A stretch of DNA of 8,523 nt from JANLQX01 sp043775075 (GTDB lineage Bacteria; Actinomycetota; Acidimicrobiia; Acidimicrobiales; JANYDT01), in assembly GCA_043775075.1 (NCBI GenBank), contig JAYVSS010000167.1, positions 1 through 8,523 on the forward strand, read 5' to 3'. The translations under genes were made by a program, and so were the position numbers. Positions within the stretch are counted from its first letter, which is position 1. Every line of letters starts with the position of its first letter. Positions 1-5,963 of the stretch are shown here, piece after piece. The notes under the pieces were generated by a model, which was not told the DNA's origin, ran no database searches, and saw nothing but the letters and a program-made list of their open reading frames with translations.

Positions 1-909
1 GACTTCCCGGAAATCGCCGGGTCAAACGCCTCATTTGAGAAACAGGTCGTGGCCTTCTTTGCCGAGGTCTGCACACGAACGGCTGCGTTGGTCGTGCATT
101 GGATGCGGGTGGGTTTCGTTCACGGTGTGTTGAACACCGACAACATGTCTATCCTCGGCCTCACGATTGACTACGGACCGTATGGATGGCTGGAGAATTT
201 CGACCCTGGCTGGACTCCCAACACCACAGACGCATCCATGAAGCGCTATCGCTACGGCGCGCAACCGCAGGTCGTGCACTGGAACCTCGTGCAGCTGGCA
301 AACGCGTTAGTGCCGCTCGTCCACGACCCATCTCCCCTGCAGGCGGTGATTGATATGTTCGCCGACGAATACGCGCAACGCTCGCGGACGATGACCCGGC
401 TCCGACTCGGTTGGGGCGACGAGGCCACCGAGCACGACGACCGCTTGGTGCACGAGATGTACCTGCTCTTCGAGCGGGCCGAGGTGGACCAGGTGATCTT
501 CTTCCGCGACCTGGCCAACATCTCCACTGAACCTGAAGCGACGAACGATGAGCTGCTCGATCCGCTTGTGGACGCCTGGTACGACCCGTCCGGACTGCAG
601 GCCGACGTGCGGATCGACGTGATTGCGTGGCTTCGTCAGTGGGCCGAGCGAGTGCGGACGGGAGGTTTGGACGAGCAAGCAAGACGCCAAGCTATGAACG
701 CGCTCAACCCGCGATTTGTCCTTCGGAACTATTTGGCGCAAGAAGTTATCGACGCTGCGTCCGTCGGCAACTACGCCCCAATCTCCGAGATCCTTGAGGT
801 GTTGCGCCACCCCTACGACGAGCAACCGGGCAACGAACGTTTCGCCGCCAAGCGACCCGACTGGGCCCGCCACCGCGTTGGTTGTTCGATGCTTTCCTGT
901 AGCTCGTAG
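1..909 (+). CDS. selO: SelO/YdiU family protein AMPylase (C-terminal 302 residues, 5' truncated)
   Basis: This is the C-terminal part of a SelO pseudokinase-fold enzyme, a family that transfers AMP from ATP to protein Ser/Thr/Tyr residues. The reading frame is open to the window edge, so the N-terminal part (about 180 residues for a normal ~480-residue protein) is missing. Visible are the family core GFVHGVLNTDN (residues 38-48), TIDYGPYGW (55-63), a QPQVVHWNL segment, the C-terminal block NPRFVLRNYLAQEVI, and PYDEQPGNERFA. By recalled alignment, Asp47, Asn48 and Asp57 correspond to the catalytic base and the two metal ligands of Pseudomonas SelO, so the enzyme looks active. It ends in SCSS: a Cys three from the end, where eukaryotic SelO carries selenocysteine. 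The position matching the E. coli redox partner Cys is Pro (Pro73). The TAG stop is followed by 97 bp before dapB. Confidence 0.95.
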   Translation, partial: DFPEIAGSNASFEKQVVAFFAEVCTRTAALVVHWMRVGFVHGVLNTDNMSILGLTIDYGPYGWLENFDPGWTPNTTDASMKRYRYGAQPQVVHWNLVQLANALVPLVHDPSPLQAVIDMFADEYAQRSRTMTRLRLGWGDEATEHDDRLVHEMYLLFERAEVDQVIFFRDLANISTEPEATNDELLDPLVDAWYDPSGLQADVRIDVIAWLRQWAERVRTGGLDEQARRQAMNALNPRFVLRNYLAQEVIDAASVGNYAPISEILEVLRHPYDEQPGNERFAAKRPDWARHRVGCSMLSCSS

Positions 910-919
910 TGCCAATAAT

Positions 920-949
920 TTGAACCGGATATGGCCTACAGGGGATAGT
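920..949 (+). promoter_or_regulatory. Candidate dapB promoter
   Basis: In the 97-bp gap between selO and dapB there is TTGAAC (920-925), an 18-nt spacer and GATAGT (944-949), a fair match to a housekeeping -35/-10 pair. It would start transcription near 956, about 50 nt before the dapB start. No terminator is visible after selO, so read-through from selO is equally possible. Weak evidence, based on hexamer similarity only. Confidence 0.3.
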
Positions 950-1006
950 CATCGTCAGCCAGACTGGAGCACCGTCAAGCAGCGGAAACCAGAGTTGGAG
1001 TGCACA

Positions 1007-1795
1007 ATGATCAACGTCGGGGTGTTCGGGGCCGGGGGCCGTATGGGAGCCGAAGTGTGTCGGACCGTGGTGGCTGATCCGGCCCTGCGGTTGGTGGCGG
1101 CAATCGATCCGTTCAAGGCCGGGATTGACCTCCGTCAAGCCACAGGTATCGACGGCGTATCGCTCCAGTTATCAGGGGGCCCGGACGCCCTGGCCGACAG
1201 TCACGCCCACGTTGCCGTCGATTTCACCCATCACGCGGCGGCCATGGAGAACATGCGCTGGTGTGCTGCCAACGGCGTGCACGCGGTGGTTGGTACCACT
1301 GGTTTTTCGGCCGACGATCTGGCCGAGCTGCAGGCGGCATTTACCTTGAGCAATTGTGTCATTGCCCCGAACTTCGCCATCGGGGCGGTTCTCATGATGA
1401 GGTTTGCCGAAATCGCCGCTCCCTATTTTGAAACGGCGGAGATCATCGAGTTCCATCACGACGCCAAGATTGACGCCCCCTCGGGCACCGCAATGGCCAC
1501 CGTGGCCCGCATGGCCGCAGCCAAGGCCGCTGCCCAATGGGCAGCGGATCCCACCCAGAAAGAGTTACTGCCCGGTGCCCGTGGTGGCGAGGGACCGTCG
1601 GGCATCCGGGTCCACGCTGTGCGCATGCGAGGCATGGTTGCCCATCAGGAGGTCATCTTGGGCACGACTGGACAAACGTTGGTGATTCGTCATGACACCA
1701 CCGATCGCACGAGCTTCATGCCCGGCGTGGTATTGGCCATCAAGCGCATCGCCGACCATCCGGGTCTCACCGTCGGACTCGATCCGCTGCTCTAG
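1007..1795 (+). CDS. dapB: 4-hydroxy-tetrahydrodipicolinate reductase
   Basis: DapB is the cytoplasmic enzyme that reduces 4-hydroxy-tetrahydrodipicolinate with NAD(P)H to tetrahydrodipicolinate in the diaminopimelate/lysine pathway. The 262-residue product has the usual family length. It shows the N-terminal dinucleotide-binding loop GAGGRMG (8-14), acidic Asp34 after the second strand, VVGTTGF (94-100), APNFAIG (120-126), and the catalytic/substrate block EFHHDAKIDAPSGTA (148-162) with the His-His pair at 150-151 and Lys154. The C-terminal MPGVVLAIKRI helix is intact. The ATG at 1007 was chosen because GGAG (997-1000) lies 6 nt upstream and the Rossmann fold begins at once; the frame is open further upstream, but that part overlaps selO in another frame. 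No other lysine genes are adjacent. The gene ends inside its own terminator hairpin. Confidence 0.97.
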   Translation: MINVGVFGAGGRMGAEVCRTVVADPALRLVAAIDPFKAGIDLRQATGIDGVSLQLSGGPDALADSHAHVAVDFTHHAAAMENMRWCAANGVHAVVGTTGFSADDLAELQAAFTLSNCVIAPNFAIGAVLMMRFAEIAAPYFETAEIIEFHHDAKIDAPSGTAMATVARMAAAKAAAQWAADPTQKELLPGARGGEGPSGIRVHAVRMRGMVAHQEVILGTTGQTLVIRHDTTDRTSFMPGVVLAIKRIADHPGLTVGLDPLL

Positions 1796-1810
1796 CAGCG
1801 GCCTTATTTT
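1784..1810 (+). terminator. Intrinsic terminator overlapping the dapB stop codon
   Basis: CCGCTGC (1784-1790) and GCAGCGG (1795-1801) form a perfect 7-bp stem with a TCTA loop, followed by CCTTATTTT. This is a standard rho-independent terminator for the plus strand. The dapB TAG (1793-1795) is in the loop and stem, and the T-tract contains the complement of the stop codon of the convergent membrane gene. On the minus strand no T-tract follows the hairpin, so it should terminate dapB only. Confidence 0.8.
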
Positions 1811-2493
1811 CGGAAGCGGCGGACTGCGCCGACCTGCTTGCTGACCGCTCGGCTGATGTAAAGCACGCTTATTGCCAACGTAGCGATGAGGATGTACTTG
1901 GAATAACGGTCGTTGAATCGAAGGACGGGTTTGATGAGCCCGTCGAGTTGATCCGAAAAGACCCGAAGCGCGGCCACGATGATGGTGGTGCCGATCAGAT
2001 TGAGGGAGAAGAATCGCTTCGGTCTCATGCCTGCGGCGCCAGCCAGAACACAGATAACTGGCCCGGCAAAAAACAGTGCCATGACCGTGGACGCCTTGAG
2101 GAAGAGTTCGCGGGTTTTGTCGATCGTCGGTTTGCCGAGGCTGTCCTCGAAGAATTGAATCGCCCGGTCACCGTAGAACCACCCGAGGGCGAAGTACACC
2201 GGGTCCGACGCCACCAGCCGGGCGATGCCCACGACAAAGTAGGGGATGACGTCGATCCGAGGCGACGCCAGAATAAACCACCGGTAGCGCGGCGATAGCG
2301 CGATGAGTGACAGCGGATGATCCTTCAGCAGCTTGGTGGCCAAACCGCCGGTCGCAAAACCCAAAATGTAGAGACCGATCACCACCGCAATCAGCAGCGG
2401 AGCAAGCCAACGCGGCGGAGTTCCTCGGTCCACCGGAAGCACGTGTACGTAGGTTTGGTCGGTAACAACCGGGGACACGTCGTCGGGAACCAT
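1804..2493 (-). CDS. Integral membrane protein, divergent DedA/VTT-like
   Basis: A 229-residue membrane protein with likely membrane segments near residues 29-50, 83-106, 134-154, 163-180 and 199-214. The central stretch FFAGPVICVLAGAAGMRPKR (141-160), followed by F and an N-x-x-G pair (SLNLIG, 163-168), resembles the second half of the DedA/VTT (SNARE-associated) fold, and YFALGWFYGDRAI (100-112) resembles the DedA YxxGRxxG segment. However, the conserved Arg of the usual RFxPGxR motif is not evident, so I call it only VTT-like. DedA proteins act in membrane lipid handling and envelope homeostasis; that role is not shown for this one. The start is taken as the ATG at 2493; no strong ribosome-binding site is visible, and an alternative in-frame ATG at 2592 would overlap the divergent gene. 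It converges on dapB with an 8-bp gap. Confidence 0.7.
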   Translation of the reverse strand: MVPDDVSPVVTDQTYVHVLPVDRGTPPRWLAPLLIAVVIGLYILGFATGGLATKLLKDHPLSLIALSPRYRWFILASPRIDVIPYFVVGIARLVASDPVYFALGWFYGDRAIQFFEDSLGKPTIDKTRELFLKASTVMALFFAGPVICVLAGAAGMRPKRFFSLNLIGTTIIVAALRVFSDQLDGLIKPVLRFNDRYSKYILIATLAISVLYISRAVSKQVGAVRRFRK

Positions 2494-2585
2494 GAGAGTT
2501 TCGACGCTACTGGTCGATTGAGTCCGTTGGAACGCCCTACGCTCGCAATGGTCGAGTCCGAACCGCTCGCCGCTCGCTTGCCACC
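2494..2585. promoter_or_regulatory. Divergent promoter region with an imperfect direct repeat
   Basis: This 92-bp gap separates the divergent membrane-protein and secreted-protein genes and must hold their promoters unless the minus gene starts further upstream. I see no convincing -35/-10 pair in either direction. Two related words, TGGTCGA at 2511-2517 and 2549-2555, each followed by GAGTCCG or AGTCCG and then an AAC, lie 38 bp apart and could be binding sites for a shared regulator. Confidence 0.25.
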
Positions 2586-3422
2586 ATGACATCGCCCCGG
2601 TCCCGAACCCGCTCCCGCCTTGGCTTCTCAGCCCTGACGCTGCTGCTGTTTGCTGGGTCGTTTGCTGGTGCCTATGCGGTCCGCCAGCGCCAAAACGACA
2701 CCGTGGTGGCCGCCGTGGATAGTTCGGCTGTGCCCGACACGACTGCGGTTGCTGACACCGCCATGCCGCTCGTCGTTGATTCCTCGCTACCCGAGACGAC
2801 GCAGGCGGTAGTCGAAACCACGGCCGTGCCCGAGACAACATCGGCGCCCGCCCCCACGACCGCAGCACCAAAACTCGAGCTTTCGCTCACCACCGACGGT
2901 ACAGCGTTCGGGCCGTCATCGGAACGGCGGCTCTGGGATGACACCACTGGTTGCGACAGTCTCTCGTTGCGATCGGGCGCGGCCAAGGACTGCGATCGGC
3001 TGACGATTGGCGATGTCGGAATTGCGTGGGTACTTGATGGCGAAGGAGGAGCCACGATCCTGACGAGTGATCCTGCCTCTGATGAAGCGGGAACGTGGAA
3101 CGCTCGCCTCGACACCGCGTCCTCACCTTCGCGGCGACCACTGGTCACCGATGTCACCGGAGACGACCAAAAAGAACTGGTGTTCGGGTTTCGAACCGAT
3201 ACCGGGTTGGCCGTCGATGTGATTGAGGTACGGAACGGATTGCCGAATGTTGCGTTACACCTGAATCTGGTCGGTGGGAGGGTCACCGCTGGCGACGGTC
3301 AAATCGACGTGTGGCAGGCGACTGGGGATTCCTTCGAGCACTGGACGCTGACGCGATCCGGAGGCCGGTGGACGAAGGACGGCTTCGAGCGAACGTCCTC
3401 GGCGCCGACCGGGAATCTCTAG
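2586..3422 (+). CDS. Membrane-anchored/secreted protein with Thr/Ala-rich stalk and FG-GAP/VCBS-like domain
   Basis: A 278-residue protein not assigned to a named family. An Arg-rich N-terminus (5-11) precedes a single hydrophobic segment (about 13-31), consistent with a signal anchor or uncleaved signal peptide. Residues 38-96 form a low-complexity stalk of DTT, ETT and PAPTTAAP units. The globular part (about 97-278) has two cysteines (123 and 136) that could form a disulfide outside the cell. It also contains VTDVTGDDQKELVFGF (187-202), which resembles the Asp-rich calcium-binding loop of FG-GAP/VCBS beta-propeller repeats (D-x-T-G-D-x-x-x-E-L). Only one such repeat is clear, so it is not a full propeller. 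The ATG start lacks an obvious ribosome-binding site but is followed directly by a sensible export signal. It is divergent from the DedA-like gene, perhaps with an envelope link, and converges on the repressor gene with a 7-bp gap. Confidence 0.8.
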   Translation: MTSPRSRTRSRLGFSALTLLLFAGSFAGAYAVRQRQNDTVVAAVDSSAVPDTTAVADTAMPLVVDSSLPETTQAVVETTAVPETTSAPAPTTAAPKLELSLTTDGTAFGPSSERRLWDDTTGCDSLSLRSGAAKDCDRLTIGDVGIAWVLDGEGGATILTSDPASDEAGTWNARLDTASSPSRRPLVTDVTGDDQKELVFGFRTDTGLAVDVIEVRNGLPNVALHLNLVGGRVTAGDGQIDVWQATGDSFEHWTLTRSGGRWTKDGFERTSSAPTGNL

Positions 3423-3429
3423 CGAGTCG

Positions 3430-4512
3430 TCAGCGCTTTCGCGGCGGGCGAATTTCTCCCGAACCGCGATCGATCAGGGCGCTCGTAATAATCTCGCGCA
3501 CGGGCTGCATGGCCGCACCATCGAGACGACGGAAGAGCAGCTCGGCCGCTCGGCGACCTAGCTCGAGCGGATACTGAGGAACGACGGAAACGCCGGGGGT
3601 AACAACCTCGCCAAGGTCAACGTCATCGAAGCCAATCTGGGCGATCTCTGATCGTAAGCCAAGCGAATGAAGCGCCTGAACCGCGCCGAGGGTGATGAAG
3701 TTCTGGGCGGTGAACATTGCCGTCGGTCGTGGTTTCCGGGCGAGGGTCTCGATGACGATTTCTCGCCACTGCTCCGGTGAGTACAACCCGGTCCGTATGC
3801 GGTGTGGCGGAACCTCAATGCCCGCAGTGCGCATAGCTTCCCGGAATCCATCGAGTCGGAGGCGGGCAGAAAAGATGTCAAGTGGCGATCCGAAATATGC
3901 AATATCGCGGTGCCCCAAACCAAGCAAGTGTTCGGTTGCCGCCCTGGCCCCACCGTAGTGATCACTACGGACGAGGTCCACGCCGTCAGCTTCGCCCGGC
4001 TCAAGGTCCACGAACACCATCGGAGTGCCGCGCTTGATCTCTGGAGCGAGTGGGCCGAGATGATCGCCGGTCGGGACCACGATTAGGCCATCGACGCGCC
4101 GAGCGATGAACGCTGCGACGAGCTGGTCCTGGCGGTCTGCTTCGCCATCGGTGCTTCCGGAAAGAACGAAATAGTTGTGCTTGCGGGCGACCTCTTCGAT
4201 ACCGCGCAGTGTGGACGAGAAGAAGGGGTTGGCCACATCGACGAGGACGAAACCGATCACGCCGGTACGTTCGCTCGTGGTCCGTAGACGCCTCGCCCGA
4301 TCATCGGGTTGGTAACCGAGCTCGCTGATTGCCGATTGCACCCTGGCTGCCATCTCGGGTCGAACGCCGGGTTCGCCGTTGGCGACTCGTGAAACTGTTT
4401 TGAAGCTGACCTGGGCGCTCGTGGCAACATCACGTAACGTTGGACGGCGGGTCGAGCGGGGCGGGCCGTTTTCGATGGGGTCAGCGTAGGCGAAAGCGGA
4501 ATCGCTTGACAA
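3430..4512 (-). CDS. LacI-family transcriptional repressor of the adjacent sugar ABC transporter
   Basis: A 360-residue LacI/GalR-family regulator. After a 23-residue N-terminal extension comes the helix-turn-helix TLRDVATSAQVSFKTVSRVA (25-44), then the hinge YQPDDRARRLRT (67-78) and a periplasmic-binding-protein-like effector domain (about 84-340) with VANPFFSS, DGLIVVP, GLGHRDIAYFG and QIGFDDVDLGE. Such proteins bind a sugar and leave palindromic operators with a central CG. The gene is divergent from frcBCA and two CG-centred palindromes lie in the gap, so it very likely controls both itself and the transporter. The start is TTG at 4512: the only upstream in-frame codons run to a TGA without ATG or GTG, and no ATG or GTG precedes the DNA-binding domain. 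No clear ribosome-binding site is visible, and the leader would be only about 12 nt. The effector is inferred to be the transported sugar or its phosphate. Confidence 0.93.
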   Translation of the reverse strand: MSSDSAFAYADPIENGPPRSTRRPTLRDVATSAQVSFKTVSRVANGEPGVRPEMAARVQSAISELGYQPDDRARRLRTTSERTGVIGFVLVDVANPFFSSTLRGIEEVARKHNYFVLSGSTDGEADRQDQLVAAFIARRVDGLIVVPTGDHLGPLAPEIKRGTPMVFVDLEPGEADGVDLVRSDHYGGARAATEHLLGLGHRDIAYFGSPLDIFSARLRLDGFREAMRTAGIEVPPHRIRTGLYSPEQWREIVIETLARKPRPTAMFTAQNFITLGAVQALHSLGLRSEIAQIGFDDVDLGEVVTPGVSVVPQYPLELGRRAAELLFRRLDGAAMQPVREIITSALIDRGSGEIRPPRKR

Positions 4513-4535
4513 CGTTGTCTTTTGATCGTTATTGT
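4506..4535 (+). promoter_or_regulatory. Candidate frcB promoter
   Basis: A perfect TTGACA -35 (4506-4511), an 18-nt spacer and TATTGT (4530-4535) would start transcription at about 4542, immediately at O2, with O1 over the -35. The leader to the frcB ATG would be about 64 nt. The position relative to the two operators supports the call. Confidence 0.6.
4508..4519. promoter_or_regulatory. Operator palindrome O1 (LacI type) over the repressor start codon
   Basis: GACAACGTTGTC is a perfect 12-bp palindrome with a central CG, the usual form of a LacI-family operator. It overlaps the TTG start codon of the repressor gene (4510-4512) and the -35 hexamer of the candidate frcB promoter (4506-4511). 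Binding here would block both directions. It shares the AACGTT core with O2. Confidence 0.7.
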
Positions 4536-4558
4536 CCGCTGCCGAAACGTTTCAGCAA
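4531..4558 (-). promoter_or_regulatory. Candidate repressor-gene promoter, overlapping the frcB promoter
   Basis: On the minus strand TTGCTG (4558-4553), a 16-nt spacer and GACAAT (4536-4531) form a plausible promoter. Its -10 occupies the same bases as the frcB -10 in the other direction, so the two promoters could not be used at once. Transcription would begin near 4524, leaving a leader of only about a dozen bases before the TTG. Confidence 0.4.
4540..4557. promoter_or_regulatory. Operator palindrome O2 (LacI type) near the frcB transcription start
   Basis: TGCCGAAACGTTTCAGCA is an 18-bp palindrome with one mismatched pair around a perfect GAAACGTTTC core (4544-4553). This is the classical central-CG LacI-family operator. 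It lies at the predicted +1 of frcB and between the candidate -35 and -10 of the repressor promoter. Its centre is 35 bp from that of O1. Confidence 0.75.
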
Positions 4559-4571
4559 CGTCGTCGACGTT
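4557..4571. repeat. Inverted repeat in the frcB leader
   Basis: AACGTCG and CGACGTT (7 bp each, perfect) flank a single T. It begins at the last base of O2 and lies in the predicted 5' leader of frcB. It could be a third, weaker binding site, since it is bounded by AACG and CGTT like the operators, or simply a consequence of the local base pattern. The 1-nt spacer makes it unlikely to be a stable RNA hairpin. Confidence 0.4.
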
Positions 4572-4605
4572 TTCCATTCACACCATTTCCAAGGGGATTC
4601 AGGCC

Positions 4606-5817
4606 ATGATCAAAACTAAGATGCGCAGCACAGCCGCCCTACTAGCGGTCGGTGCGTTCGCGCTTGCCGGTTGCAGCAAAGACAAGGCCGCAGACACCAC
4701 TGCTGCCGCTCCCGCTGAGACCACTGTTGCCGCGGCGGCTGACACCACGGCTGCCGCCGCGACCACTGCTGCCGCGGCGGCAGACACCACGGCTGCTGCC
4801 GCCGCCGAAACCACTGCCGCTGCCAGTCCGGCTGCTGGTGGAAAAGTCGGCGTGTCGCTAATCCTCAAGACCCTGTCGAACCCGTTCTTCGTGTCGATGC
4901 AGAAGGATGCGCAGGCCAACGCTGACAAGCTCGGCGTCAGCCTCACGGTTGCGGCTGGCAAGGACGATGGCGACGTCGCGACGCAGATTGCCGCCATCGA
5001 GGCGGCCGTCGCCAAGGGCGACAAGGGCATCCTCATTACGCCGAGCGCCGACGATGTCGTCCCGGCCCTCGACGCCGCTCGTGCCGCGGGCCTGTTGGTT
5101 ATCGCCCTGGACACTCCGCCGAACCCAGCCACTGCGGTGGACATCACCTTTGCCACCGACAACTACAACGCGGGGCAGCTCATCGGCCAGTGGGCCAACG
5201 GTCAGCTGGCCGGCAAGAAGGCCACCATTGCGATGCTGGACCTCTTCACCGACAAGGTGGTTTCGGTTGACACAGGCCGTGACCAGGGCTTCTTGAACGG
5301 CATGGGCATCGTCAAGTCCGAAGACAAGTCGGGCAATGGCAAGGAAGCGGCCAAGGGCAAGTACGCCGGTGGCGGCGATTACGAAGTCGTCTGTCACGAG
5401 CCGACCAACGGCGCCGTCGACGGTGGCAAGACAGCCATGGAAACCTGCCTGACCAAGAACCCTAATGTCAACGTGGTGTACACCATCAACGAGCCTGCCG
5501 CTCAGGGCGCTTTCGATGCCCTGAAGGCTGCTGGCAAAGAAAAGGGTGTCCTCATCGTTTCCGTCGACGGTGGCTGCAAGCCGGGCCTCGAGCTCGTCGC
5601 TTCCGGCGTCATCGGCGCTACGGCTCAGCAGTACCCGGGCCAAATGGCCGCCAAGGGTATGGCCGCCATTGTCGACCTCGCTAGCGGCAAGCCGAAGCCT
5701 GCAGTTAGTCCTGGTCTCGACTTCTTCAACACCGGTGTTGCGCTGGTGACCGACAAGGCCGTTCCCGGCGTGACGAGTATCTCGGTCGCTGACGGCCAGA
5801 AAATCTGCTGGGGCTGA
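4606..5817 (+). CDS. frcB: Fructose-type sugar ABC transporter, substrate-binding lipoprotein
   Basis: A 403-residue periplasmic-binding-protein-like lipoprotein that captures sugar outside the membrane for FrcC/FrcA. The signal peptide (1-22) ends in lipobox LAGC with Cys23 as the lipidation site. Residues 24-79 are an Ala/Thr/Asp/Glu linker to the binding domain. The binding domain (80-403) has KVGVSLILKTLSNPFFVSMQ (80-99), GILITPSADD (141-150), LLVIALDTP (163-171), TFATDNYNAGQLIGQWA (181-197), YTINEPAAQGA (292-302) and SVDGGC (319-324), and ends in CWG. These match the Frc fructose/ribose/mannose binding proteins as I recall them from rhizobia, including the CWG ending. Cysteines 263, 281, 324 and 401 may form disulfides. 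The ATG at 4606 has AAGGGG (4591-4596) 9 nt upstream; a possible upstream start would lie in the operator region. Codon use is strongly G/C-ending, as expected for an abundant protein. The substrate (fructose or a related sugar) is inferred from family. Confidence 0.9.
   Translation: MIKTKMRSTAALLAVGAFALAGCSKDKAADTTAAAPAETTVAAAADTTAAAATTAAAAADTTAAAAAETTAAASPAAGGKVGVSLILKTLSNPFFVSMQKDAQANADKLGVSLTVAAGKDDGDVATQIAAIEAAVAKGDKGILITPSADDVVPALDAARAAGLLVIALDTPPNPATAVDITFATDNYNAGQLIGQWANGQLAGKKATIAMLDLFTDKVVSVDTGRDQGFLNGMGIVKSEDKSGNGKEAAKGKYAGGGDYEVVCHEPTNGAVDGGKTAMETCLTKNPNVNVVYTINEPAAQGAFDALKAAGKEKGVLIVSVDGGCKPGLELVASGVIGATAQQYPGQMAAKGMAAIVDLASGKPKPAVSPGLDFFNTGVALVTDKAVPGVTSISVADGQKICWG
4723..4806 (+). 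repeat. 42-bp tandem repeat encoding the FrcB linker
   Basis: Two adjacent 42-bp units (4723-4764 and 4765-4806) are nearly identical at the DNA level and encode TVAAAADTTAAAAT and TAAAAADTTAAAAA (residues 40-67). Shorter copies of the DTT/ETT-Ala motif flank them from about 4690 to 4830. The array is a multiple of three, so copy-number change would alter linker length without shifting the frame. Confidence 0.8.
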
Positions 5818-5833
5818 TTTCCCCGTAGAGAAC

Positions 5834-5869
5834 GGCTTGCGAGGCACTTTCTCCCCGTCTCGCAAAGCC
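5834..5869 (+). terminator. RNA hairpin downstream of frcB
   Basis: GGCTTGCGAG (5834-5843) pairs with CTCGCAAAGCC (5859-5869), leaving one bulged A, around a 15-nt loop. It starts 17 nt after the frcB stop. No T-tract follows, so it is more likely a stabilising 3' structure for frcB mRNA than a terminator by itself. Confidence 0.5.
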
Positions 5870-5881
5870 AGTTGTCCTAGC

Positions 5882-5916
5882 GTCGGGGGTGGCTTCAGCC
5901 ACCCCCGACCTCTTAC
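5882..5916 (+). terminator. Strong hairpin between frcB and frcC, probable attenuating terminator
   Basis: GTCGGGGGTGGC (5882-5893) and GCCACCCCCGAC (5898-5909) form a perfect 12-bp GC-rich stem with a TTCA loop, followed by only a weak T-tract (CTCTTAC). A stem this strong between a binding-protein gene and its permease gene is typical of partial termination or RNA protection, which keeps the binding protein in excess. frcC begins 55 nt further on with its own ribosome-binding site. Confidence 0.7.
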
Positions 5917-5963
5917 ACCAATACGCAGACACAAGCGTTGATTCCTACCCGAGGGGTTGTCAG

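Noticed and set aside
161..915. Several minus-strand frames opposite selO
   Set aside because: They are out-of-frame readings of a well-conserved SelO sequence, rich in Arg/Pro/Ser and without domain features.
716..1006. Upstream in-frame extension of dapB to a start at 716
   Set aside because: It overlaps the end of selO in another frame, the extra residues are not part of the DapB fold, and the ATG at 1007 has a well-spaced GGAG.
4522..4605. Upstream in-frame extension of frcB beginning in the operator region
   Set aside because: It would start before the predicted transcription start and place 28 residues before a normal lipoprotein signal peptide; ATG 4606 has a good AAGGGG site.
4690..4830. 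Repeats in frcB as a possible CRISPR or mobile-element feature
   Set aside because: The repeats are contiguous, in frame and encode an Ala/Thr linker; there are no spacers or terminal inverted repeats.
5889..5963. Earlier in-frame ATG for frcC at 5889
   Set aside because: It lies in the left arm of the strong hairpin, and ATG 5964 has GAGGGG at the right distance.
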